64,000 nucleotides of DNA from NCBI RefSeq assembly GCF_000739935.1, contig NZ_BBJU01000015.1:83735-147734 (forward strand), given 5' to 3'. A model generated the notes under the pieces. That model saw only the letters and a list, made by a program, of their open reading frames with translations, ran no database searches and was not told the origin of the DNA. This stretch comes from Agrobacterium rubi TR3 = NBRC 13261 (GTDB taxonomy: Bacteria; Pseudomonadota; Alphaproteobacteria; Rhizobiales; Rhizobiaceae). A program made the position numbers and the translations under genes. Positions 51,980-63,822 of this stretch are shown here, in pieces. How positions within the stretch are numbered: position 1 is the stretch's first letter; the number at the start of each line of letters is the position of its first letter.

Positions 51980-53316
51980 CGTCCCCTCTTTCCTCCACGC
52001 AATTTCGATTTCTTGATCAGCCCCTCATACTGCTGGGCGATCAGGTGACCCTGAATCTGTGCCACGGTATCAAGAGTTACACTGACTACGATCAAAAGCG
52101 AAGTCCCACCAAGGGCTAATGGTATGCCCGTCCGCGCAATCAGCGTTTCAGGCAGAATACAGACGAAGACGAGATAGACCGCACCGACGAGGGTGATTCT
52201 GGTCAAGACGTAGTCGATGTATTCAGCCGTGCGCTCGCCAGGACGAATGCCAGGAATGAAGCCACCATGCTTCTTCAGATTGTCAGCGGTGTCCTTCGGA
52301 TTGAAGACGATCGCCGTGTAGAAGAAGGCGAAGAAGGCGATCAGAAGACCATAAAGCAGCATAAACAGCGGCTGGCCGTGCTGGAGCGACGCGATAACGG
52401 TCGTTGCCCATGGCGGCAGGTTGGTGCTGTTGGTGAAGCCGGCGGCCGTTGCAGGAAGCAGCAGCAGCGATGATGCGAAAATGGCAGGAATGACGCCAGC
52501 CGTGTTCAGCTTCAAAGGAAGGTGCGACGTATCGCCCTGGAACATCCGGTTGCCGACTTGCCGCTTCGGATATTGGATCAGAAGACGACGCTGTGCACGC
52601 TCTACAAAGACGATCAGGGCGATAACGCCGATGGCGACAAGGAGAACAGTGAGAATCAGTGGTGTCGAAATCGCGCCCTGACGACCAAGCTCTAGCGTAC
52701 CTGCAAGCGCCTTCGGCAGGCCGGCTGCGATACCGGCGAAGATGATCAGAGAAATACCGTTTCCGATACCACGCGACGTGATCTGCTCACCGAGCCACAT
52801 CAGGAACATCGTACCGCCGAGAAGCGTGATGACCGTGGACACGCGGAAGAACCAGCCAGGATCGACCACGAGCCCTGCCCCGCTTTCAAGACCTGCTGCA
52901 ATGCCATAGGCTTGCAGGGTGCCGAGAAGCACGGTGCCGTAACGGGTGTACTGGTTGATGATCTTGCGGCCCGCTTCGCCTTCCTTTTTCAAGGCTTCGA
53001 GCGACGGCACGACCGAGGTCATGAGCTGCACGATGATTGATGCGGAAATGTAAGGCATGATGCCGAGCGCGAAGATCGCCATGCGCTCTACGGCGCCGCC
53101 CGCAAACATGTTGAAGAGACCGAGAATTCCGTTGGCCTGCCCCTGGAAGGCGCGTGCGAAAGCTTCCGGGTTCAAACCTGGAAGCGGAATATGCGTGCCA
53201 AGGCGATAAACGAGAAGTGCGGCAAGGGTAAACCAAAGACGCTTTTTCAGATCTTCAGCTTTCGCGAAGGTCGAAAAATTCAGGTTTGAGGCCAGTTGTT
53301 CCGCTGCTGAAGCCAT
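51976..53316 (-). CDS. secY: Preprotein translocase subunit SecY
   Basis: A 446-residue channel protein with ten transmembrane helices. The start [47 protein letters not shown] and the C5 loop region around [21 protein letters not shown] are diagnostic. GGAG precedes the ATG at 53316. It lies 315 nt from rplO. Confidence 0.97.
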   Translation of the reverse strand: MASAAEQLASNLNFSTFAKAEDLKKRLWFTLAALLVYRLGTHIPLPGLNPEAFARAFQGQANGILGLFNMFAGGAVERMAIFALGIMPYISASIIVQLMTSVVPSLEALKKEGEAGRKIINQYTRYGTVLLGTLQAYGIAAGLESGAGLVVDPGWFFRVSTVITLLGGTMFLMWLGEQITSRGIGNGISLIIFAGIAAGLPKALAGTLELGRQGAISTPLILTVLLVAIGVIALIVFVERAQRRLLIQYPKRQVGNRMFQGDTSHLPLKLNTAGVIPAIFASSLLLLPATAAGFTNSTNLPPWATTVIASLQHGQPLFMLLYGLLIAFFAFFYTAIVFNPKDTADNLKKHGGFIPGIRPGERTAEYIDYVLTRITLVGAVYLVFVCILPETLIARTGIPLALGGTSLLIVVSVTLDTVAQIQGHLIAQQYEGLIKKSKLRGGKRGR

Positions 53317-53631
53317 AAATTTCTCCGCATGACCCTTGTCCAGCGGCACGGAAACCGGCAATTCCGGAAAAGGTCTAAAAGATACTGGTTCAAAAACCGG
53401 GCTTCGGACGGATCACGGCTTTTTCGCCGAAATCATGCCTCACCCTTGTTTTCGTTCGTCCGTTTCGCATTCCGCTGAACGCTTGCGAACTGTGAGGCTC
53501 TCCCCGCGACACGAGCGCATCGCTTGAGAGTATCCGCATAATCTTTGTTTAATCGATTAGGATTCAAAGGCTTATGCGACTTCTAGCGCAAACGCCCGGA
53601 GTGAAACACACCGGGCGTTCGTTGTCTTATA
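53317..53631. other. 315-nt gap between rplO and secY
   Basis: No gene is seen. A hairpin AACGCCCGG / CCGGGCGTT at about 53589-53618 lies after rplO but lacks a T-run on the minus strand, so it may be an attenuator or RNA-processing site. A secY promoter could be in this gap. Confidence 0.4.
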
Positions 53632-54111
53632 TTACTCTGCGGCTTCGGCTGCAACAGCAAGAAGCTTGATGGAACCACCAGACTTCTCGATTTTTTCAAC
53701 GGCAGACTTGGAAGCGCCGGCAACTTCGAAGGAAACCTTCGTCGTCAGCTCGCCGTCAGCCAGAATGCGAACGCCGTCTTTCAGGCGGCGGATAACGCCA
53801 GCAGCCTTGAGGGCAGCAGCATCAACAGTCGTCTTGGCATCGAGCTTGCCGGCATCGATAGCAGCCTGAACGCGGCCGATAGATACTTCTGCATATTCAG
53901 ATGCGAAGATGTTGGTGAAGCCACGCTTTGGCAGACGACGGTAGATTGGCATCTGGCCGCCTTCGAAGCCGTTGACTGCAACGCCAGAACGAGCCTTCTG
54001 ACCCTTGACGCCGCGACCACCGGTCTTGCCCTTACCGGAACCGATACCGCGACCTACGCGGATACGATCCTTGGTAGAACCTTCGTTGTCTTTAATTTCA
54101 TTGAGTTTCAT
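53632..54111 (-). CDS. rplO: 50S ribosomal protein L15
   Basis: A 159-residue protein with [41 protein letters not shown] and [17 protein letters not shown], typical of L15. It stabilises the 23S rRNA core. It follows rpmD by 16 nt. Confidence 0.98.
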   Translation of the reverse strand: MKLNEIKDNEGSTKDRIRVGRGIGSGKGKTGGRGVKGQKARSGVAVNGFEGGQMPIYRRLPKRGFTNIFASEYAEVSIGRVQAAIDAGKLDAKTTVDAAALKAAGVIRRLKDGVRILADGELTTKVSFEVAGASKSAVEKIEKSGGSIKLLAVAAEAAE

Positions 54112-54127
54112 GATGACTTCCTCCGTC

Positions 54128-54334
54128 TCACTTCTCGTCTACGACGCGAACGAGATGCTGGACAGCACGGATCATGCCGCGAACAGCTGGGGTATCTTCC
54201 AGAGTGCGCTGACGGTGCATCTTGTTGAGACCCAGGCCGATCAGCGTCTGGCGCTGAACCGCAGGGCGGCGAATGGGGCTGCCGATCTGTTCGACCGTAA
54301 CAGTCGTCTTGGCTTCAGTAGTCTTCTTGGCCAT
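54128..54334 (-). CDS. rpmD: 50S ribosomal protein L30
   Basis: A 68-residue protein with [45 protein letters not shown], the L30 pattern. Confidence 0.97.
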   Translation of the reverse strand: MAKKTTEAKTTVTVEQIGSPIRRPAVQRQTLIGLGLNKMHRQRTLEDTPAVRGMIRAVQHLVRVVDEK

Positions 54335-54345
54335 GATACTGCTCC

Positions 54346-54915
54346 TTATTCTTCAGCAGCGTTGCCGGAAGCGGCGCGGCGAGACTGAAGGGTCGCATAC
54401 TTGAGACCACGCTGTGCAGCGACGTCCTTCGGATGAACCTGGTGCTTCAAGGCGTCGAACGTTGCACGAACCATGTTGTATGGGTTCGAGGAACCGGTCG
54501 ACTTGGCAACGACGTCATGAACGCCGAGCGTTTCGAAAACAGCGCGCATCGGGCCACCAGCGATAATACCGGTACCGGCCTTTGCAGAGCGCAGAAGAAC
54601 CTTGCCAGCGCCATGACGACCATTGACGTCGTGGTGAAGCGTGCGGCCATCGCGCAGCGGTACAAAGATCAGATCGCGCTTTGCGCTTTCCGTTGCCTTG
54701 CGGATTGCTTCAGGCACTTCACGAGCCTTGCCGTGACCAAAGCCAACGCGGCCCTTCTGGTCGCCAACAACGACGAGTGCAGCAAAACCGAAACGACGGC
54801 CGCCCTTAACAACTTTAGCAACGCGGTTGATCGCTACCAGCTTGTCAACGAATTCGCTGTCGCGCTCTTCGCGGTTCTGGCGGTCGTCGCGAGAACCTCT
54901 TTTTTCCTGTGCCAT
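54346..54915 (-). CDS. rpsE: 30S ribosomal protein S5
   Basis: A 189-residue protein with a polar rhizobial N-terminal extension, then [32 protein letters not shown] and [32 protein letters not shown]. It helps decoding accuracy. Confidence 0.98.
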   Translation of the reverse strand: MAQEKRGSRDDRQNREERDSEFVDKLVAINRVAKVVKGGRRFGFAALVVVGDQKGRVGFGHGKAREVPEAIRKATESAKRDLIFVPLRDGRTLHHDVNGRHGAGKVLLRSAKAGTGIIAGGPMRAVFETLGVHDVVAKSTGSSNPYNMVRATFDALKHQVHPKDVAAQRGLKYATLQSRRAASGNAAEE

Positions 54916-55033
54916 TGTCCTTTTCCTTTTTCTTTTACGGGTGGAACGGCAAACGAAAAGACCATCGGCTTCATTGCTGAAACCCGCATGGTCCGGTGAA
55001 ATCCGCCCGGAACATTGCCCGGGCGGAAAAGTC

Positions 55034-55396
55034 TTAGAAGTTCAGACCGCCTTCGCGGGCAGCTTCAGCCAAAGCCTTAATGCGGCCGTGGTAAATGAAG
55101 GCGCCGCGATCGAATACGACATCCTTGACGCCAGCCTTGCCGGCGCGTTCAGCAACGAGCTTGCCAACTGCGGCAGCTGCTGCAACGTCTGCACCTGTCT
55201 TCAAAGACGAGCGCAGATCCGTGTCGAGTGTGGAGGCGGACGCAAGCGTCTTGCCGGCCACATCATCGATGACCTGAACGTAGATGTTCTTCGACGAGCG
55301 ATGAACCGACAGGCGCGGGCGACCGTTGGCAACCGCCTTAATCTGGCGGCGCACGCGGCTCGCGCGACGTGCAAGTGCTTCTTTCCTGCTAGCCAT
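55034..55396 (-). CDS. rplR: 50S ribosomal protein L18
   Basis: A 120-residue protein binding 5S r[39 protein letters not shown] and [23 protein letters not shown] are L18 blocks. Confidence 0.98.
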   Translation of the reverse strand: MASRKEALARRASRVRRQIKAVANGRPRLSVHRSSKNIYVQVIDDVAGKTLASASTLDTDLRSSLKTGADVAAAAAVGKLVAERAGKAGVKDVVFDRGAFIYHGRIKALAEAAREGGLNF

Positions 55397-55408
55397 TTCG
55401 CGTGATCC

Positions 55409-55942
55409 TTACTTCTTCTTGCCTTCTTTGCGGATGATCCGTTCTTCAGCGTACTTGACGCCTTTGCCCTTGTAGGGCTCGGGACCACGGTATTCGCGGA
55501 TTTCCGCGGCAACCTGACCGACCTGCTGCTTGTTGATACCCGAAACGATGATTTCCGTTGGCTTCGGAACGGCAATCGTGATGCCTTCCGGAGTCTGGTA
55601 AACCACGTCGTGGCTGAAACCGAGTGCCAGCTGCAGGTTCTTGCCCTGCATGGCAGCACGATAACCAACGCCGTTGATTTCGAGCTTGCGTTCGTAACCG
55701 TCCTTGACACCCTTGAAGATGTTCTCGACCATCGTGCGGGACATGCCCCACTTGGAACGAGCTTCCTTGCTGTCGTTGGACGGCGTTACGGACACCGCGT
55801 TATCTTCCAGTTTAACCTGGACTTCGTCATTGGCGACGAAGAACAGTTCACCCTTAGGACCCTTGGCAGTAATCTTCTGGCCGTCGACACTGGCCGTCAC
55901 ACCTGCAGGAACCTGAACGGGCTTTTTACCGATACGAGACAT
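55409..55942 (-). CDS. rplF: 50S ribosomal protein L6
   Basis: A 177-residue protein: [15 protein letters not shown] start, [33 protein letters not shown], and the C-terminal [15 protein letters not shown] signature. Confidence 0.98.
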   Translation of the reverse strand: MSRIGKKPVQVPAGVTASVDGQKITAKGPKGELFFVANDEVQVKLEDNAVSVTPSNDSKEARSKWGMSRTMVENIFKGVKDGYERKLEINGVGYRAAMQGKNLQLALGFSHDVVYQTPEGITIAVPKPTEIIVSGINKQQVGQVAAEIREYRGPEPYKGKGVKYAEERIIRKEGKKK

Positions 55943-55984
55943 ATTTCTATCCTGTCTGTCCGTTAAGGAGATCCTTGCTCAGTC

Positions 55985-56383
55985 TTAGAAGACCGAGCAA
56001 AGAACCTCGCCACCAACGTTCTGTTCGCGAGCCTGGTGATCGGCCATCACACCCTTCGGAGTCGAAAGGATGGTGATGCCGAGGCCGTTCGCGACCTGCG
56101 GGATGGACTTGACCGAGACATAAACTCGGCGGCCCGGCTTGGAAACGCGGCCGATCTCACGGATCACGGACGCGCCTTCGTAGTATTTCAGTTCGATGGT
56201 GAGTTCGGACTTGCCGTTCTCAAAATCAACCTTCGAATAACCGCGAATGTAGCCTTCAGCCTGAAGCACGTCGAGAACGCGTGCACGCAGGCTGGATGCT
56301 GGTGTGTTGACCGAAGACTTGCGACGGGCTGCACCATTGCGGATTCGGGTGAGCATATCACCCAACGGATCAGTCATTGTCAT
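55985..56383 (-). CDS. rpsH: 30S ribosomal protein S8
   Basis: A 132-residue protein beginning [20 protein letters not shown] and ending with [33 protein letters not shown], typical of S8, which in E. coli also represses the spc operon. Confidence 0.98.
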   Translation of the reverse strand: MTMTDPLGDMLTRIRNGAARRKSSVNTPASSLRARVLDVLQAEGYIRGYSKVDFENGKSELTIELKYYEGASVIREIGRVSKPGRRVYVSVKSIPQVANGLGITILSTPKGVMADHQAREQNVGGEVLCSVF

Positions 56384-56395
56384 GTGCCCGTCTCC

Positions 56396-56701
56396 TTACC
56401 AGCTCGACTTGACAATACCCGGCACCTTGCCGGAATTGCCCAACTCGCGAAGCGCAATACGCGACATCCCAAGTTTGCGATAGAACGCGCGCGGACGGCC
56501 CGTTACTTCGCAGCGGTTGCGGATACGCGTCTTCGAGCCGTCACGCGGCAGCGAAGCGAGCTTCAGAGTTGCCTGGAACCGCTCTTCGATCGGAAGGGAC
56601 TGGTTCATGACAATTGCCTTCAGGGCGGCGCGCTTGCCAGCCTGGGAGGCAACCGTCTTGCGGCGGCGCTTGTTCTTTTCAACTGCGCTTGTTTTCGCCA
56701 T
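56396..56701 (-). CDS. rpsN: 30S ribosomal protein S14 (zinc-independent)
   Basis: A 101-residue long form without CxxC zinc knuckles: [19 protein letters not shown] at the start and [25 protein letters not shown] in the middle. Confidence 0.98.
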   Translation of the reverse strand: MAKTSAVEKNKRRRKTVASQAGKRAALKAIVMNQSLPIEERFQATLKLASLPRDGSKTRIRNRCEVTGRPRAFYRKLGMSRIALRELGNSGKVPGIVKSSW

Positions 56702-56734
56702 ATCGGAGTTCCTTTTCTACGCTCGTCGTTACGG

Positions 56735-57292
56735 TTACTGACGGAACGGGAAGTTGAACTCTGTCAAAAGAGCCCGCGCTTCGTCGTCCGAGTTCGCCGT
56801 CGTGCAAACGATGATGTCCATGCCCCACATCTGATCAACCTTATCGTAGTTGATCTCTGGGAACACAATGTGCTCCTTGATGCCCATGGCGAAGTTGCCA
56901 CGGCCGTCAAAGCTCTTGGGGTTCAGACCCCGGAAGTCGCGAACGCGCGGAAGCGCGATGTTGACTAGACGATCAAGGAATTCGTACATGCGTGCGCCAC
57001 GAAGAGTAACCTTCGCGCCGATTGGCATGTGTTCGCGAACCTTGAAGCCCGCGATGGAATTGCGAGCCTTGGTGATGACAGGCTTCTGACCGGCAATAGC
57101 AGCCAGATCGCCAGCAGCGACTGTCGGCTTCTTGGAGTCAGCGGTTGCTTCACCAACGCCCATGTTGATGACAATCTTGTCCAGCTTGGGGATCATCATA
57201 ACGTTTGCGTAGGAGAACTTCTCCTGCATTGCGCCACGAATACGGGAAACGTATTCAGCCTTGAGACGCGGCTCGTACTTGGACTCAGCCAT
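56735..57292 (-). CDS. rplE: 50S ribosomal protein L5
   Basis: A 185-residue 5S rRNA-binding protein with [50 protein letters not shown] and [29 protein letters not shown]. Its start overlaps rplX. Confidence 0.98.
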   Translation of the reverse strand: MAESKYEPRLKAEYVSRIRGAMQEKFSYANVMMIPKLDKIVINMGVGEATADSKKPTVAAGDLAAIAGQKPVITKARNSIAGFKVREHMPIGAKVTLRGARMYEFLDRLVNIALPRVRDFRGLNPKSFDGRGNFAMGIKEHIVFPEINYDKVDQMWGMDIIVCTTANSDDEARALLTEFNFPFRQ

Positions 57293-57593
57293 CGATCACT
57301 TCTCCCGAACGCTTGGCCACACGGACCTTCTTGCCGTCGACAACCTGGAAACCAACGCGAGTTGGCTTGCCATCCTTATCGGCGATGGCGAGGTTGGAAA
57401 TGTGCAAGGAAGCTTCCTTGTTGATGATGCCGGCTTCCTGGCCCTGGGTCTGGCGCTGGTGACGTTTCACCATATTGACGCCACTCACAAAAGCCCGATC
57501 TTCTTTCGGCAAAACCTGTGTTACTTCGCCGGTACGGCCCTTGTCCTTACCGGTCAATACGACAACCTTGTCGCCTTTACGAATTTTCTGCAT
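57285..57593 (-). CDS. rplX: 50S ribosomal protein L24
   Basis: A 102-residue protein with the KOW motif [26 protein letters not shown]. The stop overlaps rplE by 8 nt. Confidence 0.98.
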   Translation of the reverse strand: MQKIRKGDKVVVLTGKDKGRTGEVTQVLPKEDRAFVSGVNMVKRHQRQTQGQEAGIINKEASLHISNLAIADKDGKPTRVGFQVVDGKKVRVAKRSGEVIDG

Positions 57594-57605
57594 CGCTATC
57601 GCTCC

Positions 57606-57974
57606 TTACAGTACTTCTGGAGCCAGCGAGATGATCTTCATGTGGTTCTTGGCGCGAAGTTCGCGTGGAACCGGTCCGAAGATACGGGTGCCGATCGGCT
57701 CTTTCTTGTTATCGATAAGAACAGCTGCGTTGTTATCGAAACGGATGACGCTGCCATCAGCGCGGCGGATGTCTTTAGCGGTACGCACAACAACCGCCTT
57801 CATCACGTCGCCCTTTTTAACGCGGCCGCGCGGAATGGCTTCCTTGATCGAAACGACAATGATGTCGCCAACGGAAGCATACTTGCGCTTCGAGCCGCCC
57901 AGCACCTTGATGCACATGACACGACGTGCGCCGGAATTATCCGCCACGTCGAGGTTTGTTTGCATCTGAATCAT
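57606..57974 (-). CDS. rplN: 50S ribosomal protein L14
   Basis: A 122-residue protein: [28 protein letters not shown] start and [26 protein letters not shown] end. Upstream is an unusual 231-nt gap from rpsQ. Confidence 0.98.
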   Translation of the reverse strand: MIQMQTNLDVADNSGARRVMCIKVLGGSKRKYASVGDIIVVSIKEAIPRGRVKKGDVMKAVVVRTAKDIRRADGSVIRFDNNAAVLIDNKKEPIGTRIFGPVPRELRAKNHMKIISLAPEVL

Positions 57975-58205
57975 GTCAGGTCGCCTTCTTGTTGTTACCG
58001 GACCGGTTGGGCAAGTTTATCAAACAGCCCCCTGTTCCAGCTTATGAATGTCTCTGTTTTCGCGCGGAATTATCGTGACAGGGTGGTTTCCTAACGGACC
58101 TTCCGTGCGCATCAAAGCAAAAGAACGCCCGTGAACGAGCGTTCTTGCGCTGTTTCATACAGACTTTCGCGCATATAGCAAGACCTGCGCGAAAATCAGT
58201 TGAAA
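57975..58205 (-). other. 231-nt gap between rpsQ and rplN with two hairpins
   Basis: Read on the minus strand, rpsQ is followed first by an inverted repeat (arms 58165-58173 and 58186-58194, TTTCGCGCA/TGCGCGAAA). Next comes a terminator-like stem AAGAACGC/GCGTTCTT (about 58124-58149) with TTCTTTTGCTTT downstream. The following 120 nt may hold a promoter for rplN onward. In many bacteria these genes are only a few nt apart. Confidence 0.55.
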
Positions 58206-58442
58206 TTATGCCTGGGCGGAAACAACCGTCCAGCGCTTATCCTTGGAGATCGGTGCACATTCCTCGATGGAAACGACATCGCCGATCTTGAATTGATTGT
58301 TTTCGTCGTGCGCCTTGTATTTTTTCGAGCGACGAACGGTCTTCTGAAGCAGCGGGTGAGCGAATCGACGCTCAACACGAACTACGACAGTCTTCTCGTT
58401 CTTGTCGGACACAACGACGCCCTGCAGAATGCGTTTAGGCAT
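58206..58442 (-). CDS. rpsQ: 30S ribosomal protein S17
   Basis: A 78-residue protein: [42 protein letters not shown] and [21 protein letters not shown] are S17 signatures. Confidence 0.98.
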   Translation of the reverse strand: MPKRILQGVVVSDKNEKTVVVRVERRFAHPLLQKTVRRSKKYKAHDENNQFKIGDVVSIEECAPISKDKRWTVVSAQA

Positions 58443-58454
58443 ATTATTCTTCCT

Positions 58455-58655
58455 TTAGGCCTTGGCTTCTGCCGCCTTCTGGCGGGCAATGGTTTTCACG
58501 CGGGCGATGTCCTTGCGGACTTCGTCGATGCGCGAGGACTTTTCCAGCTGGCCGGTTGCCTTCTGAAAGCGCAGGTTGAACTGCTCTTTCTTCAGGTCGG
58601 CAAGCTTGTCCTTGAGCTGATCGGCGCTGAGGCCGCGAACGTCTTCGGCTTTCAT
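58455..58655 (-). CDS. rpmC: 50S ribosomal protein L29
   Basis: A 66-residue helical protein, [38 protein letters not shown], with [10 protein letters not shown] at the end, typical of L29 near the exit tunnel. Confidence 0.98.
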   Translation of the reverse strand: MKAEDVRGLSADQLKDKLADLKKEQFNLRFQKATGQLEKSSRIDEVRKDIARVKTIARQKAAEAKA

Positions 58656-58667
58656 GGTGCCTGCTCC

Positions 58668-59081
58668 TTACTCTGCGATGCGCTGAACGAAGCGCGTCTT
58701 AACCGAGAGCTTGGCAGCGCCGAGACGAAGCGCCTCACGGGCGATCTCCTCGGAAACACCGTCGATCTCGAACATCATACGACCAGGCTTGACCTTGCAA
58801 GCCCAGTATTCAACAGAACCCTTGCCCTTACCCATACGAACTTCGGTCGGCTTCGCCGTAACCGGAGTGTCTGGGAATACGCGGATCCACACACGACCAG
58901 CGCGCTTCATGTAACGCGTGATCGCGCGGCGGGCCGCCTCGATCTCGCGCGCGTTCACGCGGTTCGGTTCCTGCGACTTCAAGCCGAATTCACCGAATGC
59001 CAGGTCAAAGCCGCCCTTGGCCACACCTTTAATGCGACCCTTAAACTGCTTACGGTACTTAGTACGCTTTGGCTGCAACAT
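58668..59081 (-). CDS. rplP: 50S ribosomal protein L16
   Basis: A 137-residue protein: [19 protein letters not shown] start and [28 protein letters not shown] are diagnostic. Confidence 0.98.
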   Translation of the reverse strand: MLQPKRTKYRKQFKGRIKGVAKGGFDLAFGEFGLKSQEPNRVNAREIEAARRAITRYMKRAGRVWIRVFPDTPVTAKPTEVRMGKGKGSVEYWACKVKPGRMMFEIDGVSEEIAREALRLGAAKLSVKTRFVQRIAE

Positions 59082-59119
59082 TTTCTAACTTCTCCGAGCT
59101 TATCTTTCGCCAGCGTCAA

Positions 59120-59854
59120 TCAAGCGTTTTCGCGGCGACGGTCGCCACGATCACCGCGCTGCTCACGGCTTGCAGGGCCCTGTGCATCGCCTTCTAGACC
59201 ACGACGTTCAGAAGCCATCGGATCGTGCTCAAGGATTTCGCCCTTGAAGATCCAGACCTTGATGCCGCAGATGCCGAATGCCGTTGTAGCTTCCGCTACA
59301 CCGTAATCGATGTCTGCACGCAGCGTGTGCAATGGAACGCGGCCTTCGCGGTACCATTCGGTACGAGCGATTTCAGCGCCGCCAAGACGACCACCGCAAG
59401 TGATCTTGATGCCTTCGGCACCCAGACGCAGTGCGGACTGAACAGCACGCTTCATCGCACGGCGGAAAGCCACGCGGCGTTCGAGCTGCTGAGCAATCGA
59501 CTGAGCAACGAGCGTTGCGTCGATTTCCGGCTTGCGCACTTCAACAATGTTGAGGTGCGTTTCAGACGCCGTCATCTCAGAAATCTTCTTGCGAAGCTTC
59601 TCGATGTCTGCACCCTTCTTGCCGATGATCAGACCCGGACGAGCCGAGTGAATGGTCACGCGGCACTTCTTGTGCGGACGTTCGATGACGACCTTAGCGA
59701 TGCCAGCCTGCTTCAATTCCTTGGTCAGGTAAGCACGGATCTTCAGGTCTTCGTGCAGAAGCTTGCCGTATTCGGCAGTGTCTGCATACCAGCGGCTATC
59801 CCAAGTGCGGTTGATACCGAGGCGGAAGCCGATTGGATTGATTTTCTGACCCAT
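59120..59854 (-). CDS. rpsC: 30S ribosomal protein S3
   Basis: A 244-residue protein with [25 protein letters not shown] start, the KH motif [22 protein letters not shown] and a basic end. It shares one base with rplV (start A in the stop). Confidence 0.98.
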   Translation of the reverse strand: MGQKINPIGFRLGINRTWDSRWYADTAEYGKLLHEDLKIRAYLTKELKQAGIAKVVIERPHKKCRVTIHSARPGLIIGKKGADIEKLRKKISEMTASETHLNIVEVRKPEIDATLVAQSIAQQLERRVAFRRAMKRAVQSALRLGAEGIKITCGGRLGGAEIARTEWYREGRVPLHTLRADIDYGVAEATTAFGICGIKVWIFKGEILEHDPMASERRGLEGDAQGPASREQRGDRGDRRRENA

Positions 59855-60243
59855 TATGCGGCCTCCCCTTTTTCTTCCACTTCACGAACAACGATCGTCA
59901 AGTGTGCGAAAGGCTTCTCGATACGCGAAGCACGGCCACGGCCACGAGCATGGAAACGCTTCATGGTGATGGACTTGCCGACATAGGCCTCGGCGACGAC
60001 GAGAGCGTCGACGTCGAGATCATGGTTGTTTTCCGCGTTTGCGATTGCCGATTCGAGCGTCTTCTTGACAGTCGAAGCAATGCGCTTGCGGGAGAATTCG
60101 AGCTCGGCGAGAGCGCGATCAACCTTCTTGCCACGGATAAGAGCGGCAACCAGGTTCAGTTTCTGGGGGCTGACGCGAAGCGTACGGGCAATGGCCTGAG
60201 CCTCATTGTCCTTCAGCCGGCGTTCGGTCTTAGCCTTCGCCAT
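59854..60243 (-). CDS. rplV: 50S ribosomal protein L22
   Basis: A 129-residue protein: [38 protein letters not shown] and [34 protein letters not shown], the L22 beta-hairpin reaching the tunnel. Confidence 0.98.
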   Translation of the reverse strand: MAKAKTERRLKDNEAQAIARTLRVSPQKLNLVAALIRGKKVDRALAELEFSRKRIASTVKKTLESAIANAENNHDLDVDALVVAEAYVGKSITMKRFHARGRGRASRIEKPFAHLTIVVREVEEKGEAA

Positions 60244-60245
60244 GA

Positions 60246-60524
60246 TTACTTCCTCTTTGCCTTCTTGTCCGCACCATGACCGTAATAGGTCCGGGTCGGA
60301 GAGAATTCACCGAACTTGTGTCCGACCATGTCTTCGTTGACCGAGACGGGCACATGCTTGCTGCCGTTGTAGACGCCGAATGTCAGACCAACGAACTGCG
60401 GCAGGATCGTGGAGCGACGGCTCCAGATCTTGATCACTTCATTGCGTCCGCCTTCACGTACCTTCTCAGCCTTAGTGAGAAGATAGCCGTCAACAAACGG
60501 ACCTTTCCATACTGAACGAGCCAT
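60246..60524 (-). CDS. rpsS: 30S ribosomal protein S19
   Basis: A 92-residue protein: [46 protein letters not shown] and [27 protein letters not shown] are S19 blocks. Confidence 0.98.
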   Translation of the reverse strand: MARSVWKGPFVDGYLLTKAEKVREGGRNEVIKIWSRRSTILPQFVGLTFGVYNGSKHVPVSVNEDMVGHKFGEFSPTRTYYGHGADKKAKRK

Positions 60525-60539
60525 TTGAGAGTTCCTCTC

Positions 60540-61376
60540 TTACTTCTTGCGCTGATGGCGCGAACGCATGATGAACTTGTCGGTCGACTTGTTGGAGCGA
60601 GTCCGCTTGCCCTTTGTGGGTTTACCCCACGGTGTCACCGGATGGCGACCACCAGACGTACGACCTTCACCACCACCATGAGGGTGATCGACAGGGTTCA
60701 TCACGACACCGCGAACGTGAGGCTTCTTGCCGCGCCAGCGTGAACGACCAGCTTTGCCGTCGTTGATGTTGCCATGATCGGCATTCGAGACAGCGCCGAT
60801 CGATGCGAGGCAAGAGCCATGCACCAGACGCTGCTCACCGGAGTTCAAGCGAAGGATCGCCATCCCTGCATCGCGACCAACGAGCTGAACATACGTACCG
60901 GCGGAGCGGGCAATCTGACCACCCTTGCCTGGCTTCATCTCGACGTTGTGGATGATCGATCCGACTGGGATGTACTGAAGAGGCATTGTGTTGCCTGGCT
61001 TCACGTCCACCTGCTTTTCGGAGGCGATCACCTTGTCACCGGCAGCAATACGCTGTGGCGCGAGAATGTAAGCCTGTTGGCCGTCCGTGTATGTCACGAG
61101 CGCGATGAATGCGGTGCGGTTAGGGTCATATTCCAGACGCTCGACCGTACCTTCAACGTCGAATTTACGACGCTTGAAGTCTACCAGACGGTAGGTCCGC
61201 TTGTGACCGCCGCCCTGAAAACGAACGGTGATCCGGCCCTGATTGTTACGGCCACCCTTCGAGCTGAGGCCCTCTGTAAGAGCCTTTACCGGCTTGCCCT
61301 TGTAGAGCGAAGAACGGTCCACGATAACCAGCTGACGCTGGCTTGGCGTGGTCGGATTGAAACTTTTCAATGCCAT
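60540..61376 (-). CDS. rplB: 50S ribosomal protein L2
   Basis: A 278-residue peptidyl-transferase-centre protein with [65 protein letters not shown] and the [18 protein letters not shown] end. Confidence 0.99.
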   Translation of the reverse strand: MALKSFNPTTPSQRQLVIVDRSSLYKGKPVKALTEGLSSKGGRNNQGRITVRFQGGGHKRTYRLVDFKRRKFDVEGTVERLEYDPNRTAFIALVTYTDGQQAYILAPQRIAAGDKVIASEKQVDVKPGNTMPLQYIPVGSIIHNVEMKPGKGGQIARSAGTYVQLVGRDAGMAILRLNSGEQRLVHGSCLASIGAVSNADHGNINDGKAGRSRWRGKKPHVRGVVMNPVDHPHGGGEGRTSGGRHPVTPWGKPTKGKRTRSNKSTDKFIMRSRHQRKK

Positions 61377-61421
61377 TGTATTTGTTCCCTTTTGGGTCTT
61401 TGCCCGCTTGGGCCTAACCTT

Positions 61422-61715
61422 TTAGAGTCCGGTGGACACGTCTATGGATTGACCTTCGGCCAGCGTAATGATGGCCTTTTTGACATCCTTACGCTTACCA
61501 GCGAATCCACGGAAACGACGAGTCTTACCCTTGCGGATAAGCGTGTTCACTGCCGTGACCTTGACGCCGAAGAGTGCTTCGACTGCAGCCTTGATTTCAG
61601 GCTTCGAAGCATCTTTGGCGACGTTGAATACGACCTGGTTCTGTTCAGAGACCAGCGTCGACTTTTCCGTGATCGAAGGAGATACGATCACATCGTAGTG
61701 GCGAAGATCCGTCAT
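61422..61715 (-). CDS. rplW: 50S ribosomal protein L23
   Basis: A 97-residue protein: [46 protein letters not shown] and [23 protein letters not shown]. It is the docking site for trigger factor and SRP. It overlaps rplD by 4 nt. Confidence 0.98.
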   Translation of the reverse strand: MTDLRHYDVIVSPSITEKSTLVSEQNQVVFNVAKDASKPEIKAAVEALFGVKVTAVNTLIRKGKTRRFRGFAGKRKDVKKAIITLAEGQSIDVSTGL

Positions 61716-62332
61716 TTGAACCGCTCCTCGAGGGCTTCAACCGCAGCCTTGGACAGCACGAGCTTGCCGCGGCGCAGGATGTCGTAAACATTGATGCCCT
61801 GAATCGGCAGAACGTCCACGTTAGGAATGTTCTGAGCTGCGAGCTTGAAGTTGCCATCAAGTTCTGCGCCGCCGATTACGAGAGCGTTGGTCAGGCCAAG
61901 CGTTGCGAAGTGGCCAAGCAGGCCCTTTGTCTTTGCATCGGTCGCAACGAGCTGATCGACGATGATCAGTTCTTCGGACTTCAGCTTTGCAGACAAAGCG
62001 TGACGCAGAGCAAGCGCACGAACCTTCTTTGGAAGATCATGAGCGTGGCTACGAACGACTGGGCCGTGGGCCTTGCCGCCGCCGCGGAACTGCGGTGCGC
62101 GAGCAGAATGGTGACGAGCGCGGCCCGTACCCTTCTGCTTGTACATCTTTGCACCCGTACGGGAAACTTCCGAACGGTTCTTGGTCTTGTGCGTTCCCTG
62201 CTGCTTCTTGGCAAGCTGGTAACGAACCATGCGGGCCAGGATATCCTGGCGTGGGTCGAGGCCGAAAATTTCGTCCGACAGGGATACCGTGCCGGCGTCT
62301 TTTCCCTCGAGGGTTTTGACGTTCAATTCCAT
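61712..62332 (-). CDS. rplD: 50S ribosomal protein L4
   Basis: A 206-residue protein with [41 protein letters not shown], the L4 tunnel loop. L4 represses the S10 operon in E. coli; no similar leader structure was found here. Confidence 0.98.
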   Translation of the reverse strand: MELNVKTLEGKDAGTVSLSDEIFGLDPRQDILARMVRYQLAKKQQGTHKTKNRSEVSRTGAKMYKQKGTGRARHHSARAPQFRGGGKAHGPVVRSHAHDLPKKVRALALRHALSAKLKSEELIIVDQLVATDAKTKGLLGHFATLGLTNALVIGGAELDGNFKLAAQNIPNVDVLPIQGINVYDILRRGKLVLSKAAVEALEERFK

Positions 62333-62344
62333 GATGAGGCTCCC

Positions 62345-62986
62345 TTACTTCGCTGCCGACTTAACGGCGTCGCGGACGATGATCCAGGAACCCTTGGAAC
62401 CGGGAACGGCGCCCTTCACGAGGATCAAACCGCGACCCTCATCGGTCGAAACCACTTCCAGGTTCTGGGTGGTGACGCGCGTGCTGCCCATGTGACCAGC
62501 CATGCGCTTGCCCTTCCAGACCTTGCCCGGATCCTGGTTCGAACCAGTCGAACCATGGGCACGGTGCGAGACGGAGTTACCGTGAGAAGCGCGACCACCA
62601 CCGAAGTTGTGACGCTTCATGGAACCCGCAAAGCCCTTACCGATCGTGGTGCCGGTAACGTCTACCAGCTGGCCTGCCTGGAAATGATCTGCGGTCAGTG
62701 TTGCACCGACGTCGATGAGGTTTTCGGGGGACACCCGGAACTCAACGAGCTTTGCTTTCGGCTCGACGCTGGCGGCGGCGAAATGACCGCGGAGTGCCTT
62801 TGTCGTATTCTTGACCTTGGACTGGCCTGCACCGAGCTGAACTGCGGTGTAGCCATTCTTGTCTTCTGTGCGCTGGGAAACAACCTGTACGTTGTCCAAA
62901 CGCAGTACCGTTACTGGGATATGCTCACCGGCGTCGTTATAGACCCGGGTCATACCCACTTTCTGTGCAATCACACCTGAACGCAT
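62345..62986 (-). CDS. rplC: 50S ribosomal protein L3
   Basis: A 213-residue protein: [58 protein letters not shown] and [18 protein letters not shown] are L3 signatures. Confidence 0.98.
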   Translation of the reverse strand: MRSGVIAQKVGMTRVYNDAGEHIPVTVLRLDNVQVVSQRTEDKNGYTAVQLGAGQSKVKNTTKALRGHFAAASVEPKAKLVEFRVSPENLIDVGATLTADHFQAGQLVDVTGTTIGKGFAGSMKRHNFGGGRASHGNSVSHRAHGSTGSNQDPGKVWKGKRMAGHMGSTRVTTQNLEVVSTDEGRGLILVKGAVPGSKGSWIIVRDAVKSAAK

Positions 62987-63156
62987 TGGTTCAATCCTCT
63001 TGCGAGCCTTGAAGGGAGAACCCTCTGTGGCCTTTGTTAAGGAGTTCCCTTCGACATCTCACGACGTTTCCGGTCTCCGGATTGGAAGTCGTTGGATTGC
63101 TCCACGTACCTTCCTTGTTATATCGGCCCTCGCTTTCGCAAGGTCAGGCCGAGGTC

Positions 63157-63465
63157 TTAGAGCTTGATTTCGACGTCAACGCCAGCAGCCAGGTCGAGCT
63201 TCATCAAAGCATCGACGGTCTGTGGGGTTGGGTCTACGATATCGAGAAGACGCTTGTGCGTCCGCATTTCGAACTGCTCACGGCTCTTCTTATCAACGTG
63301 AGGAGAGCGGTTGACGGTAAACTTTTCGATGCGGGTCGGCAGTGGAACCGGGCCGCGAACGCTGGCGCCGGTGCGCTTGGCGGTCGACACGATTTCACGG
63401 GTAGAGGCATCGAGGATCCGGTGATCAAACGCCTTGAGGCGGATACGGATATTCTGGCCGTTCAT
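63157..63465 (-). CDS. rpsJ: 30S ribosomal protein S10
   Basis: A 102-residue protein, [44 protein letters not shown], and [43 protein letters not shown]. The ATG at 63465 is standard for S10; a longer frame to 63495 is upstream sequence. It opens the S10 operon. Confidence 0.98.
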
Positions 63466-63822
63466 TCGTCTTGTCCTTGTTCTTTGTCTTTGCATTTCCG
63501 CACGCGGAAATACATGAACCTGTTAATCGTGGCGCCGCAGATTTTCAAAAATCAAGAGGAACGCAAAGCAGCGTCCCAATCATTTCGGTAGTCTGTAATG
63601 TTGAAATCACCGGGCCTCGCAACTGAATGCGAATCCAACTGGTGAGTGTGGGTGCGCGTTTACGCGCTTTCACCGAATTTTTCAAGCCTTAAAAATGCAA
63701 CGCCACAACGCTTTTTATAAAACGTCCGATGGCGGTGTTTTTCACACCGCCATCGACCACTCTCACACGGCAAGTAGACACCTGCCCTATTCGCGACGAT
63801 GCCTTGGCACCGTCAGCGCGTA
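63466..63822. other. 357-nt gap between tuf and rpsJ
   Basis: It holds the tuf end hairpin (63727-63755) and the probable promoter of the S10 operon. A TTGAAA lies on the minus strand in the 63680s, but a matching -10 is poor, so no promoter is assigned. Confidence 0.4.
63710..63755 (-). terminator. Hairpin after tuf
   Basis: A perfect 11-bp stem CGATGGCGGTG (63727-63737) / CACCGCCATCG (63745-63755). On the minus strand it is followed by a T-rich stretch (GACGTTTTATAAAAA), consistent with a terminator for tuf. Confidence 0.65.

Noticed and set aside
53589..53618. A terminator after rplO
   Set aside because: The hairpin is good but no T-run follows on the minus strand, so it is noted only as a possible attenuator.
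56036..56968. A 310-residue + strand ORF across rpsH-rplE
   Set aside because: Antisense to several ribosomal genes; no ribosome site or recognisable domain.
60774..61787. A 337-residue + strand ORF across rplB-rplW
   Set aside because: Antisense shadow of rplB, rplW and rplD.
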